Shown: positions 8,724 to 18,230, numbered from the stretch's first letter. The stretch is DNA of 21,291 nt from Fragilaria radians (GCA_900642245.1 CAAAJI010000231.1:87467-108757); one strand, 5' to 3'. The notes: generated by a model from the sequence alone, not told the origin. Program-made: numbers and translations.

Positions 8724-10023
8724 TTAGCATGATGTACACTCGAGTTCCCATTGCTTGAAAGCATTGAGATTGCTTTCAGCTTGTTCTATCATAGAATCCC
8801 AATCGATGGTGGGAATCGTTTCGACAGAAGCCGATTCGAAACAGTTTATCAGAGATGTGTTGAAAAATAGCACACGCACAGGCTCAGCCATGGCGCCATG
8901 AGAATTAAGCAAAGGAAACTGTCCTTGATTTTTATTTTCAGGTCGTGGGCAGCTAACTAGACTCCCTTTCAGCATCGCTTGGAGCTTCATATCCTTAATT
9001 TTCTGGATTAGTTTACGTACAACTATAAACCTATCATTGCATAATACTTCTACTAGTTGTTTGTGCCTAGTATGGCGTCGAGTCTGCAACATGCGTCGTC
9101 TCATGAAAGTTCGTGAGGCTAAGAGCAGTCGTGATTTGAATGTTGAGGCATCAACATAGTGACGGAACGATGGAGCTGATCCAAACAAATTCGCTTCCAA
9201 AGCTTGAGCTACATCACGAACACTTAAAGCCGATTGGTCATCACAATCAAGCCTGTTTTGACTTAGTATTCGTTCACTAGAGAAAAATGAGTTTACTCTT
9301 AATTTCGCAATTGTAATGTAGTCAAAAGTACAATCAGAAAAGAAAATAAAGACACACTTACATCTTGAGTATGATACGATCTCTAGCGTCTTGCTTTACT
9401 TTATCGCAAGGAAAACGATTGTTGGGAAATGAACTTGTAAATGAATCACTTTGATGAAGAGGTAAGGAAAAGGTATTCAAATGTCCGTTATGTAACAATG
9501 AAGGGGAAGGAAATTTCTCCTCTGCGTCATAGGATTGACAAATTTCAGTTGACATGTGGCTTTGTGATCTCGAGTCGATCTGTGAAGGTGTTTGATTGTT
9601 CTTCAAAGTTTGTACATTAGTGTTGTGGTTCATGTCAGAGGTATATTTTTTCTTCTGCAGCCTACAAAATAGTTTATTTCTCCGAAGCTTCCAAGACTAC
9701 ACCAATTGTAACCGAAATATTGGCTGGATGCATTTTTTGTGGCAACATTAATCTTCGGACTCCTGGCATTGCCCTTTTTGATCACTATATTTTTTGATGA
9801 CAATATGTTTTGTATGTTATGGGCAATGAAGAGTAGTTAATAATAAATAGAGATATGCTGCGCATGCGCTTTATATTAAGTACAAGTTCTCCAACTCGGT
9901 TAACAATTTCGACAATGTTCAAATTTTACTTACAAGGTCGAGAGTCACTGATTCGCTACAAAAATCATCACTAAAATCTTGATCATCTGAATTGAACGGA
10001 CTTTCACTACAGAAAAAAATCAT
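8724..10023 (-). pseudogene. KIX-like helical protein, copy C (three exons, disrupted exon 2)
   Basis: On the minus strand: exon 1 10023-9934 (30 codons from MIFFCSESPF, Asp-rich, ends CTT|GTAAGT), intron 9933-9763, exon 2 9762-9362, an 85-bp intron 9361-9277 (GTAAGT, TTTCTCTAG), and exon 3 9276-8724. Exon 3 is intact: ERILSQNRLDCDD, ALEANLFGSAPSFRHYVD (KIX third-helix-like), a basic helical stretch, then IPTIDWDSMI...NAFKQWELE. Against copy D, exon 2 has a TAA at 9750-9748, about 10 extra bases near 9730, and one A missing from a homopolymer near 9649, so the full-length frame is broken. A product starting at the inner ATG (9633) would still give about 274 residues. It is called a pseudogene because of the exon 2 lesions, but a shortened active protein is possible. 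Function unknown. Confidence 0.6.
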
Positions 10024-10110
10024 TTAGAATTTGGAGACACTTTTTGGCATTGACAAAGAATAGGGACTAAAAGGTTGCCGGGCAAACACAGGGAACTGAC
10101 TTATCAATAA

Positions 10111-10120
10111 GCCTTTTATT
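10111..10120 (-). promoter_or_regulatory. TATA-like element upstream of copy C
   Basis: On the minus strand AATAAAAGGC lies about 90 bp upstream of the copy C exon 1 ATG. The matching place in unit D carries GATAAAAGGC (14194-14203), next to a conserved CTCCG motif, while surrounding bases differ. Conservation in otherwise diverged flanks suggests a core promoter element, not proven. Confidence 0.3.
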
Positions 10121-10380
10121 CCTCTGTCGGAGAAATAACAAGGCTTTTGTCATAACAACACTATTTCCTTTGCATGCATCGAAGTTTTGCGATTACAGCA
10201 AAGTACAGATGAGTACGCCCTTGAGTACAATATTCAATCTCGAATTATCATCTCGTTAAATCTTTGGTTAAAGGAATGGCTTCTGCTAGGGAAGTGTGTC
10301 TCTTCGTAAATTACTGATTTGCTTCGATACATTTAATAGGGGAAGATATGCCATCAAAGCCTTCAAACAGTTCCCCTTGA

Positions 10381-10388
10381 TGACGTCA
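10381..10388. promoter_or_regulatory. TGACGTCA palindrome (CRE-like)
   Basis: A perfect 8-base cAMP-response-type palindrome about 360 bp upstream of copy C exon 1. TGACGT elements are known as CO2/cAMP-responsive sites in a diatom carbonic anhydrase promoter. A second identical octamer is at 11519-11526. Chance occurrence is possible. Confidence 0.3.
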
Positions 10389-10620
10389 TGATATATCATT
10401 TGCTACCATGATTTGAAAAACACCATTCAGTTTTTAAATCGGATTGTGTTATCATATTTGAATTATCTACATGATGACTAAGAGATTCAAATCTCCAACT
10501 CGTGAAGCTTCGAGGATGCAACTTATTACTTCCTCCGAGAAAAAGCAAATTTTGTTACGCTTCTATTCTCCGAGTACAGAAAGAAGATTGTGATACTTTT
10601 ACCCCTAAAATTGCGTTTAA

Positions 10621-11854
10621 TTTACTTTGATGGAATTTCAGATCTAGATTCAAGTCTTAACAACATGTTAGAGATAAATGACCGGAGGACAATAATTAAT
10701 ATTCATAACATGACTCTCTGTTTTAACACTTTTTGCGGTACCTTGCTTTGTTGATATAGCTGCATTAACGTGAAAAGCATGCACTGACTATGACATTGAC
10801 AATCGGAACAAAAAGGACGACACGACTGCTAGACAATATATAGTGAAAAGAATAGTTACCATGTGGAAAAATTATTTTAAGTGTCATAAATTCGAATTTT
10901 GAAATAGCACCTTGTATTTGCTATACTTGTATGTAAATTATTTCCGTCGCTTCATTGATCTGCTTTTGTACTTATCCCTAATTTGCTATTCAACAACAGG
11001 TTTAATTGAAGTAACATTCAATTTTTATTGTTTTATGTGCTTCTTAAAATGTTGAAATTGGGTGAGTGGCATTTAAACCCTGTCATTCAGTACACCACTT
11101 TGAATTTGGGAGTACATCCCAGTCAAACACTAGTCCTGCTTGTGCTGCATGGTCCTCCTTGTAAAATATTGCAAGTTTATCTTGAAATAATTTTCATTAT
11201 TTCTGGGAAATTACTGCTGGAAGTTATACTGTTCTTGCTTAATAATTGATTTGTTATTTAATTTCATCAGTATTTGACGATTCCCTGTCACTCATGTTTC
11301 TCATGAAGTATACAACAAGTATAAGTGACACCTAATCGCGCCCTTCGTATCACGCACTATTCAGTCTTCCATTATCTTTCTTGAAATGTATCCACATGTT
11401 CTTCATAAGCCTTTCTACTCACATGTTGAGTAGGGAGACATCAGCATCAAGCGTGTCTGTTCTAACAAGTTAATCTGAATAAAGCCCTCTTTGATACGTT
11501 CACCGATTCAGTTGCCTCTGACGTCAGTGACTGACACTTGACTATAGCAATCGACAAATAATTGAGATCACTATAAGTTGTTTAGCTTTATCTTGAACAC
11601 CCACTCACTTTTTACGTAACTGGTATGTCTGACCGCTTGGGTTTGTATAAATACCTTGCATATGCCTTGAAGATTTTCTGAATGGCCTCTTGCCACGTAA
11701 ATTAATGACCTTAAATTGGATGATCCCAAGCTACTACTAGCAGATTTCTTTTCACAATTACTCACCATCTTGTCAAAGTTAGCTTGATATACAATTGTCT
11801 CCTCACCAGGAAGCAGTTTATTGATGCTTTATCTAACGTATGGGTAAAACCAGC
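10621..11854. other. spacer between units C and D, no gene
   Basis: About 1.2 kb without a recognisable gene or element. The plus-strand frame at 11028-11249 and minus-strand frame at 11571-11768 have no motif and are probably chance. It holds one TGACGTCA at 11519-11526, inside ctctgacgtcagtgactgac. Confidence 0.5.
11519..11526. promoter_or_regulatory. TGACGTCA palindrome (CRE-like)
   Basis: Second perfect octamer in the window, overlapped by a partial repeat (gtcagtgactgac). No adjacent gene start is identified, so regulatory use is speculative. Confidence 0.2.
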
Positions 11855-11873
11855 CTTGAGACTTTGTCATTGC

Positions 11874-12045
11874 TCAATAGTGCAGTTTAGGGGTTCCAAA
11901 AGAACACCAGTTCATTAATTTAATGGCATCATCCGGAGTAATGCCAGCTATCTTTTCTCGTGGGTATACCCTTTACTTACCGTAGTCTTCACCCTGACCA
12001 AGTCCATCCATGAATGCCAAAAAAGTAGAAGAATCGGGTTGTAGC
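11874..12045 (-). pseudogene. relict of a Crypton-like ORF (copy 2)
   Basis: On the minus strand one frame reads FMDGLGQGEDYGK, a TAA (11975-11973), then RVYPREKIAGITPDDAIK and LMNWCSFGTPKLHY before a TGA at 11876-11874. This matches in order the pattern GEDYGK ... ITPDD ... W-x-x-FGTP that I recall from a protein repeated in diatom genomes and associated with Crypton-type tyrosine recombinases. The upstream part (near 12003-12045) is frameshifted compared with copy 1. Only about 50 codons survive; the recombinase domain is absent. It lies downstream of copy D, as its partner does of copy C, so it was present before the duplication. Confidence 0.45.
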
Positions 12046-12865
12046 AATCAATGGTTTCCTTGCTCATATACAGCCATGGAGAAATATTTACAGTTTCTGA
12101 TACTCAGAATTAGAAAACATGCGTTTTAGTATGCCGTGACAATCAAGAATTCGGTTGCAACATTGCCTTATAATGTAGAAATATGTTTTTCAAGTTAGCT
12201 AAGTAATGCTTAAACTCTATTTAAGCAATAAAATAATACCAAAAGTCCATACTTAAATTAAGGCATTATGCATGTAACTTTGCAGTGTAAGCTAACTTGT
12301 TTTATACATATGTGTTTTCATGTTTACGATAAAAATCAAATTAAAGATGAATTACATTTCGTTTTTATTGATCCACCGTTATTTTTCCAGAAAATTTATT
12401 TCCACTTTACGGAGTTTCTAAATTCTTTTCAGTTTCTAACGATCTCTAAAGATTCCTCAAGCAACATACAAAGGACGTCTATAAGAGAAAGTCAATACCA
12501 TCAATAACAGAAAAGTAGTACAAATGGTGAATATAGTAAATGAGTAATAAAGTCAAATAGTCAATAATTTCTAGCACTCAAGACATGAAGTTGTAAGTTG
12601 TAAAGAAGAAGAAGTAGAAGAAATATTTTTATAGGCATCGGTGCCTCCTGCAATGTTGTCATTGACACGTGTTACATCAATGTTACCTCAAACAGTAGCT
12701 ATAATAGAAAGGAAGATATCATTGCCCTCATCAGCATACACAACTGATTACAACAACAAGACATAGCATCTTTCCTGTAGCTATTCAATTCAGCTTTTCA
12801 TCATACCTAAAGACTTATTTCTGCTTTAGGCAATAGTGTTCGGGCAAAGACCCTCGAGGATTCCA
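12046..12865. other. 3' flank of copy D, no gene
   Basis: Diverged counterpart of 8301-8723, longer by about 400 bp; the extra AT-rich DNA is around 12230-12650. The plus-strand frame 12268-12507 has no motif and is regarded as chance. From about 12722 on it is nearly identical to unit C and probably includes the 3' untranslated region of copy D. Confidence 0.45.
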
Positions 12866-14142
12866 TTAGCATGATGTACACTCGAGTTCCCATTGCTTGA
12901 AAGCATTGAGATTGCTTTCAGCTTGTTCTATCATAGAATCCCAATCGATGGTGGGAATCGTTTCGACAGAAGCTGATTCGAAACAGTTTATCAGAGATGT
13001 GTTGAAAAATAGCACACGCACAGGCTCAGCCATGGCGCCATGAGAATTAAGCAAAGGAAACTGTCCTTGATTTTTGTTTCCAGGTTGTGGGCAGCTTACT
13101 AGACTCCCTTTCAGCATCGCTTGGAGCTTCATATCCTTAATTTTCTGGATTAGTTTACGTACAACTATAAACCTATCATTGCCTAATACTTCTACTAGTT
13201 GTTTGTGCCTAGTATGGCGTCGAGTCTGCAACATGCGTCGTCTCATGAAAGTTCGTGAGGCTAAGAGCAGTCGTGATTTGAATGTTGAGGCATCAACATA
13301 GTGACGGAACGATGGAGCTGATCCAAACAAATTCGCTTCCAAAGCTTGAGCTACATCACGAACACTTAAAGCCGATTGGTCATCACAATCAAGCCTGTTT
13401 TGACTTAGTATTCTTTCACTAGAGAAAAATGAGTTTACTCTTAATTTCGCAATTGTAATGTAGTCAAAAGTACAATCAGAAAAGAAAATAAAGACACACT
13501 TACATCTTGAGTATGATACGATCTCTAGCGTCTTGCTTTACCTTTTCGCAAGGAAAACGATTGTTGGGAAATGAACTTGTAAATGAATCACTTTGATGAA
13601 GAGGTAAGGAAAAGGCATTCAAATGTCCGTTTTGTAACAATGAAGAGGAAGGAAATTTCTCATCTGTGTCATAGGATTGATAAATTTCAGTTGACATGTG
13701 GCTTTGTGATCTCGAGTCGATCTGTGAAGGTGTTTGATTGTTCTTCAAAGTTTGTACATCAGTGTTGTGGTTCATGTCAGAGGTATATTTTTTTCTTCCG
13801 CAGCCTACAAAATAGTTTATTTCTCCGAAGCTTCCAAGACCACACCAATTGTAACCGAAATATTGGCTGGAGTCAGAACAATAATCTTCAGACTCCTTTT
13901 ATTGCCCTGTGCAACATTATCTTTGATACTGACAAATAATTATTTCCTCTACTGGATACATATGGGAAATATTTTTTTAATCGTTAGCATTTTTTCTATT
14001 CTTTCCATGTATGAATTCTCTAATAACGACAACAATTACGACTGATTGTTCGAAAGTCACAGATTGTTTACAAAAATTATCAGCTAAATCATGAATACAC
14101 TTTTAATGTGAATTATACTGACGTTGCTACTGAAAAAAACAT
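12866..14142 (-). pseudogene. KIX-like helical protein, copy D (exon 1 decayed)
   Basis: On the minus strand the last two exons are intact: 13895-13504 and 13418-12866, joined by an 85-bp intron (13419-13503) identical to that of copy C. The exon 2 frame reads ESEDYCSDSSQYFGYNWCG, then a Gly/Cys-rich stretch, before the ATG at 13775, and continues without a break to the KIX-like block ALEANLFGSAPSFRHYVD and the DWDSMI...NAFKQWELE end. The equivalent of exon 1 (about 14142-14060) starts with ATG but has lost a base, contains several stops and no longer has the GTAAGT donor. Only a product from 13775 (about 274 residues), or one using an unseen 5' exon, could be made. Exon 3 differs from copy C at only 3 of the last 158 residues. 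It may be a live truncated gene; the call reflects the lost first exon. Confidence 0.6.
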
Positions 14143-14412
14143 TGGGAAGCTTGGGCACTAATTAGTTTGGCTGGCAGAAACTAACTTGTCATTGAGCCTT
14201 TTATCGCTGTTTCGGAGAAATATCGAGGCCTTTTATTGAAGTAAGAAAACAAGGTTCGACCTCCGCTTAAAAAAATTAGTTTCCAATACTTAATTCTTGG
14301 ATGCAGAGAAGTCAACTAATTTCTTCCCTCGAAAAGAAGCTGATTTTTCGACGCTCCTATTCAAAGGATAAAGAAAGCATATTGTGCTACTTCCGTATTC
14401 GTAATTTTAGTT

Positions 14413-14559
14413 CATCACTTCCTATAATTTTAGGGTTTAGCTTTTCTGATTAAGGTAGGAGTTCCTACTTGTATTACTTTTTATTTTGGCTTTTTTCAAT
14501 TTCCTGTGGAAAGCTTGCATTCAAAATTTTCTGAGCACTTCAACCTTTAGCTCAAGTAA
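14413..14559. other. junction between unit D and the retrotransposon region
   Basis: No LTR can be recognised. A small inverted repeat (gtaggagttcctac, about 14455-14468) is present. It is too short to name. Confidence 0.35.
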
Positions 14560-14571
14560 GATGGAGCTCCC

Positions 14572-14946
14572 TTGAATCCTAATGAAGTGGCCTCTCTAGA
14601 TGGAATCAAAGAGAAACTAAGAACCAAGTTTGAAAGGCTTGGGTTGAGCATATCCCTTATGGATGGTGCACTATTCAGCAGCACAAAACCTGTGAAATTC
14701 ATGGGTGTGTGTACATATTGTGGCATTTATGGTCACAAAGGGACTGAGTGCAAGAAATGGATGGCAAATAATCAAGAGAAGGGCAAAAATGTTTGTCCCA
14801 AGGGCTATAATTCATTCCCTGGAGTTTGCTGGAAGTGCAACAAGAAGGGACATAAGGCAATGCATTGCAAGCTCAAATCTCTAGGTGTAGAAGGCAATGC
14901 TCTAAGCTGCTCTAAGAGTTTGTACAAATTGCAAATTATGATCTAA
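14572..14946 (+). pseudogene. copia element 1, gag C-terminus with two zinc knuckles
   Basis: Gag packages the element RNA in cytoplasmic particles. The frame has two CX2CX4HX4C knuckles: CTYCGIYGHKGTEC (14710-14751) and CWKCNKKGHKAMHC (14827-14868). They are preceded by EVASLDGIKEKLRTKFERLG, a gag segment seen in diatom copia elements. No ATG starts the frame; it opens after a TAA at 14577-14579 on the shifted reading or uses an upstream part that is lost, so this is a truncated gag. It ends at TAA 14944-14946, before the protease. Confidence 0.8.
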
Positions 14947-15465
14947 TAAAGTTACTTTACATTAGATCTCTTGTGAACTTTCCATTGGCCACATAGTCAC
15001 TTGAACTTACGTGCTAGATTCAACACTTAGCCTCTAGGCTTATGTGTTCTTAATTTCTCAACTTAGATTCATGAATCGTGAACTTTGATAGATTCCCCTT
15101 TGTTACTTGGGAATCTGTAATTATTCCTACCGTACTGATATGACGGTCCTGAAAAGATATTATATGATCTTCTTAATTTATAAGCAATATTGAGCATCAC
15201 TAAATTCGTATTGGACTAAATCTTTCTTGAATTTGTGGAAGTATTAGAAAGAATGGATAACTATTTAACTTATTCTAAATTTAGATGAGTAAATACAAGA
15301 ATATTGTTTCTAGTATTATTTACAATGTACTGAGGATAACTTGGATGTCTCCAGTATCGGTACATCCACGCATCTCTTAGTCATAGTTACCTTTTGCTAG
15401 ACTATATTGCTTACAACCTATAGTGTTAGGTCTTACCTTAACGAACTTAAATCAAAGGTATAACA
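14947..15465. other. non-coding insert between gag and protease of element 1
   Basis: About 520 bp that interrupt the expected direct passage from gag zinc knuckles to protease. Stops occur in all frames and no copia residues are recognised, unlike the DNA on both sides. It could be a solo LTR or another small insertion, but no terminal repeat or target duplication is visible to me. Confidence 0.45.
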
Positions 15466-15880
15466 GGTACCACAGATGAAGTTAACCTCTACAGAGACTC
15501 CAAAATTGCTCTTATTGGATCAGAAGATGCTGGGAAAGGGCATGCTTTGATAATCTGGGTAGGAGACACCGGTGCAACCTGGCACATGGTGCGCAAATAT
15601 GAAGGCATGTCTGACTGCATGCCTAGCCATACAAATGTTTTTGTGGGAGATGAGAGGGATCTAGAAGTGAAGAAAGTTGGTAGGCTGAGACTTTTTTCTA
15701 TCGCCTTTTGGAGTATGAGAATTTTATTCCATCTTTGAAGAACAGCCTCTTCAGTCTCTCAGGTGCAATGAAAAAAGGGACATAGATTCGGTTTGAAGGA
15801 ACGAATGTAATTGTCTCAAAAAGGTCACAACGCATATTTTTCGATCATAAAATTGACATGTGAGCAAGTCTCTTGGTGCG
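15466..15880 (+). pseudogene. copia element 1, protease remnant
   Basis: The retroelement aspartic protease cuts the Gag-Pol polyprotein. A frame beginning near 15470 reads TDEVNLYRDSKIALIGSEDA, then WVGDTGATWHMV, where DTGAT is the active-site Asp motif, then FVGDERDLEVKKVGRLRL. After a frameshift near 15690 the downstream element continues as SLKNSLFSLSGAMKKG (about 15730-15780), the usual segment linking protease to integrase. Several frameshifts inactivate it. Confidence 0.75.
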
Positions 15881-15899
15881 TGCAACGGATTCAAAGCCA

Positions 15900-16300
15900 G
15901 ATAATGCGCTGATTTTAAGCTAAAGAAGTCAAATTGGAATCAAGAAGTTCCATGCCATGGACCATACATCAGAAGAGACTACCAGGAACACAGCAAACCG
16001 ACTTGGGAAAAACTGACTGGACATCTAGCTGTCCGTGAGGATTGCATTCTCGCCAAGATCAGGCGGAACAACATCAAAACATGCAATAATTAAAGGGCTG
16101 AAGTTGCAGTTGAAAGACTGCTTTTAGATGTAAGTTACATCAAGACGAACAGTCTGGGTGGTTAAATCATGTGGCTTCCCTAATCAAAGACCAGGCAACA
16201 GGCATGAAATGGAGCCATGTCAAGAGGAGGAAGGGCAAGCTTATTACATGATACCTTCAGCATCTTGGATCTCACAAAGAAATCTGTCATATTCACTAGA
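15900..16300 (+). pseudogene. copia element 1, integrase remnant
   Basis: Integrase inserts the element DNA into the host genome. Broken pieces are in the order expected for pre-integrase and integrase core: KFHAMDHTSEETTRNTANRL, then after a frame change REDCILAKIRRNNIKTC, then LLLDVSYIKTNSLGG, where the Asp of LLLDVSYIK would be the first catalytic residue, then KDQATGMKWSHVKRRKGKL. Stops and shifts separate the pieces, and the later catalytic residues are not visible. Confidence 0.7.
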
Positions 16301-16379
16301 AATGTCTGATGGTTAGGCAGAAGATAAGGGGATTTCTTTGTCACAAAATAACCCAAATTAGTTTACAACACCGAATTTG

Positions 16380-16632
16380 AAAGCTCTGATGAAAAAATAA
16401 GGGTAGAGCAAGAGGAGAAGACCGAAAGAGAAGAAGGAAAAACCATCGTTATCAAGGGTAACAAGAAGCTTGGCTTTGATGGATGCTGGGGAAGGCAAAT
16501 AATCTGATGTAGATTACACAGACAATGAACTTGAGGCCTTGATGATCATAAAGGAAACAACTGACACAGATCCTGAATTGTTTCATGAAGCCTTTTATCG
16601 CAAAGAATTCAAAGATACGGTAAACCTTTAGT
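16380..16632 (+). pseudogene. copia element 1, integrase-RT linker, broken off
   Basis: After an acidic, Lys-rich tract the frame reads PSLSRVTRSLALMDAGEGK, a TAA, then DNELEALMIIKETTDTDPEL and FHEAFYRKEFKDTV, ending at TAG 16629-16631. In copia elements such a segment leads straight into RT. The RT is not found here; a fitting RT start appears 3.3 kb further on at 19918. The breakpoint lies at about 16620-16640. Confidence 0.65.
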
Positions 16633-16824
16633 ACAATCTAGTGTTAGTATTACAAATTTTAAGTGGAATCTCTTTTGAAGATTTTTCTTTTTTTTTGTAG
16701 TCCTTTCAATTCAATAGACAATAATTCAAAACGTTTAAAAGTGGGTACCTAGTAAGCGCCTATTTGAAACTCCGTGTTGTCAGGTTTATCTTGTTTTTGT
16801 TGGCACTCATTTCTTATGTCGACT
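16633..16824. other. possible leader or LTR remnant of element 2
   Basis: About 190 bp between the broken end of element 1 and the gag ATG of element 2. It contains a T-rich tract (about 16684-16698) followed by tagtcc. A copia 5' LTR and primer-binding site would be expected here, but I cannot recognise either, so the element 2 5' end is probably truncated or too decayed. Confidence 0.35.
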
Positions 16825-17760
16825 ATGACTGATTTGAATACAATAAGATTAATCCCCCTCTGTGGAAAGGCTGATAGGTGACCCATTTGGAGTGAGAAGT
16901 TTCTTTCTAAAGCCAAGAGATATTGTTTCAAGGATTTTTTTTAGGAAATAGCCCTTCCCAAGGTCTGATGAAGAATTTATATAATGTCTGATATTGGAAA
17001 GGAGAAGTCTAGAATGATTGAGTTGAATGAGTTTGCGTTTACAGAAGTCATTCTTTCTATTGATGTGAAGACAAGTAGCGGGGAAAATGCGTTTAATACA
17101 GTTAAAGGCTGCAAGACCAAGGATCATCCAGATGGCAATGCAGCTAGTGCTTGGGAGAGGCTCAAGAACAAATATGAGCCTGTTTCTACTCCTACCTTGG
17201 AAAAGTTGGAGAAGCAGTTTTGAGAACTCTGATCAAAGAAATGTCAAGATCCAGAGACTTGGATCACAGAACTAGAGGACCTTCTTGTTAGGCTTGAAAC
17301 TATGGAAACAAGCATTTCGGAGAGTCAATTCATGATTCACATTTTAAATAACCTTATGAGCTTCAACTTGCAATAACGAAGAGTTGGTGATGTTGAAAGG
17401 CTATTAACTGTTGAAGAAATTAGATGAAATCTAAGTCTATGTCTTGAAAGATTGAATTCAAAGTCAATGAATAATAGTGAAGGTGAAATTTTAGAGTAAC
17501 AAACTCTTTTCAGGGAGCAGTTTAAAGGAAAGTGTTATAATTGCAGTCTAATCGGGCACAAGTCATTTCAGTGCAAGAAGTGTGCAATCAGCAATGGTGG
17601 AAATAATGGTAATTCAAGTGGCGGCAATTTTTCGTATTGTTGCAAGTCAGGCCATGATAAGAAATATTGTTTCAAATTGAAGAGGAATTGAAAAAACCAT
17701 CCCAGTAATTATAACGGTAATGGTAGCCGGCACCGGCAAAACTACTAGTCACAAGATGCT
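16825..17760 (+). pseudogene. copia element 2, gag
   Basis: A gag that stays in a single reading frame from the ATG at 16825 through to the zinc knuckles, with many stop codons but few length changes. Signs in order: PLCGKADR-stop-PIWSEKF (the GK...W.EKF gag start), ELNEFAFTEVILSID (about 17020), CKTKDHPDGNAASAWERLK (about 17110), ITELEDLLVRLETM, the knuckle CYNCSLIGHKSFQC (17533-17574) and a degraded second knuckle CCKSGHDKKYC (17638-17670). The intact stretch 16984-17223 is only a fragment between stops. It is dead, and belongs to a different copia family from element 1, judging from gag. Confidence 0.8.
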
Positions 17761-18230
17761 GTATTTACAGCTACTTCAAAGAATGGAACTATACGCAATG
17801 ACATTAGGGTCTATGACAATGGAACATGTGGACATTACTGCAAGTCGATTGAAGGCATGCTTACTGTAAAGGACATTTGCAGAAACCATTACAGTCGACA
17901 ATGGTGACAGCATAATGGCAACAAAAATTGAAAGTCTTAAGCGTTGTGTCATACCACTTAATCCTTCTACTTTGGATATTACCATCAATGAAGTTATGTA
18001 TGTTCATAATTTGTGTGCTAATCTCTTCAGCATGAACAAAAACATTAAGAATGGATTCAAGTAAACAACAATGGGACATCTATATGTTTGACAAACGGAT
18101 CTGCTTCTATCACATTTGACAGAGTTATCAACACTTTGAGTGGAACTATTTCCGGTATTAAGATGGTTTCAAATGAGTCTTCTGTTGCTTATGCTACTAA
18201 AGGCAAGTTGGATTCCCGTCAACACCATTA
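17761..18230 (+). pseudogene. copia element 2, protease and pre-integrase segment
   Basis: The protease active site is degraded: YDNGTCGHYC at about 17812-17844 stands where an intact element has an Asp-Ser/Thr-Gly motif. After a one-base frame change the frame at 17879-18064 reads ETITVDNGDSIMATKIESLK and INEVMYVHNLCANLFSMN. It then changes back to SICLTNGSASITFDRVINTL (about 18079-18138). This is the usual copia stretch between protease and integrase. Confidence 0.7.

Larger units (their letters stand above)
8130..10620 (-). repeat. duplicated unit C (pairs with 11855-14412)
   Basis: About 2.5 kb matches 11855-14412 in the same order and orientation: Crypton-like relict, spacer, KIX-like gene, 5' flank. 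Identity is very uneven. 8578-9727 is almost identical to 12722-13871, including an 85/85 identical intron. The outer parts share only interrupted blocks, such as gaatcgggttg.agcaatcaat on the left and cttctattctccgagtac on the right. Outer limits were judged by eye. Confidence 0.75.
11855..14412 (-). repeat. duplicated unit D (pairs with 8130-10620)
   Basis: Second copy of the 2.5-kb unit, in the same orientation. The core 12722-13871 is almost identical to unit C; the flanks are diverged. Relative to C it lacks most of the stretch corresponding to about 10150-10490, then similarity resumes (gatgcagagaagt...cgacgctcctattc) up to about 14412, just before the retrotransposon region. Confidence 0.75.

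Noticed and set aside
13074..14045. Plus-strand frames with hydrophobic stretches that look like membrane proteins
   Set aside because: Antisense to the exons and T-rich 5' region of copy D; the minus-strand frame is supported by paralogues and splice sites.
16825..17760. Reassigned stop codons as explanation for the many in-frame stops in gag
   Set aside because: The AASDH gene and the KIX-like exons use the standard code, and the neighbouring integrase and RT also have frameshifts, so decay explains it.
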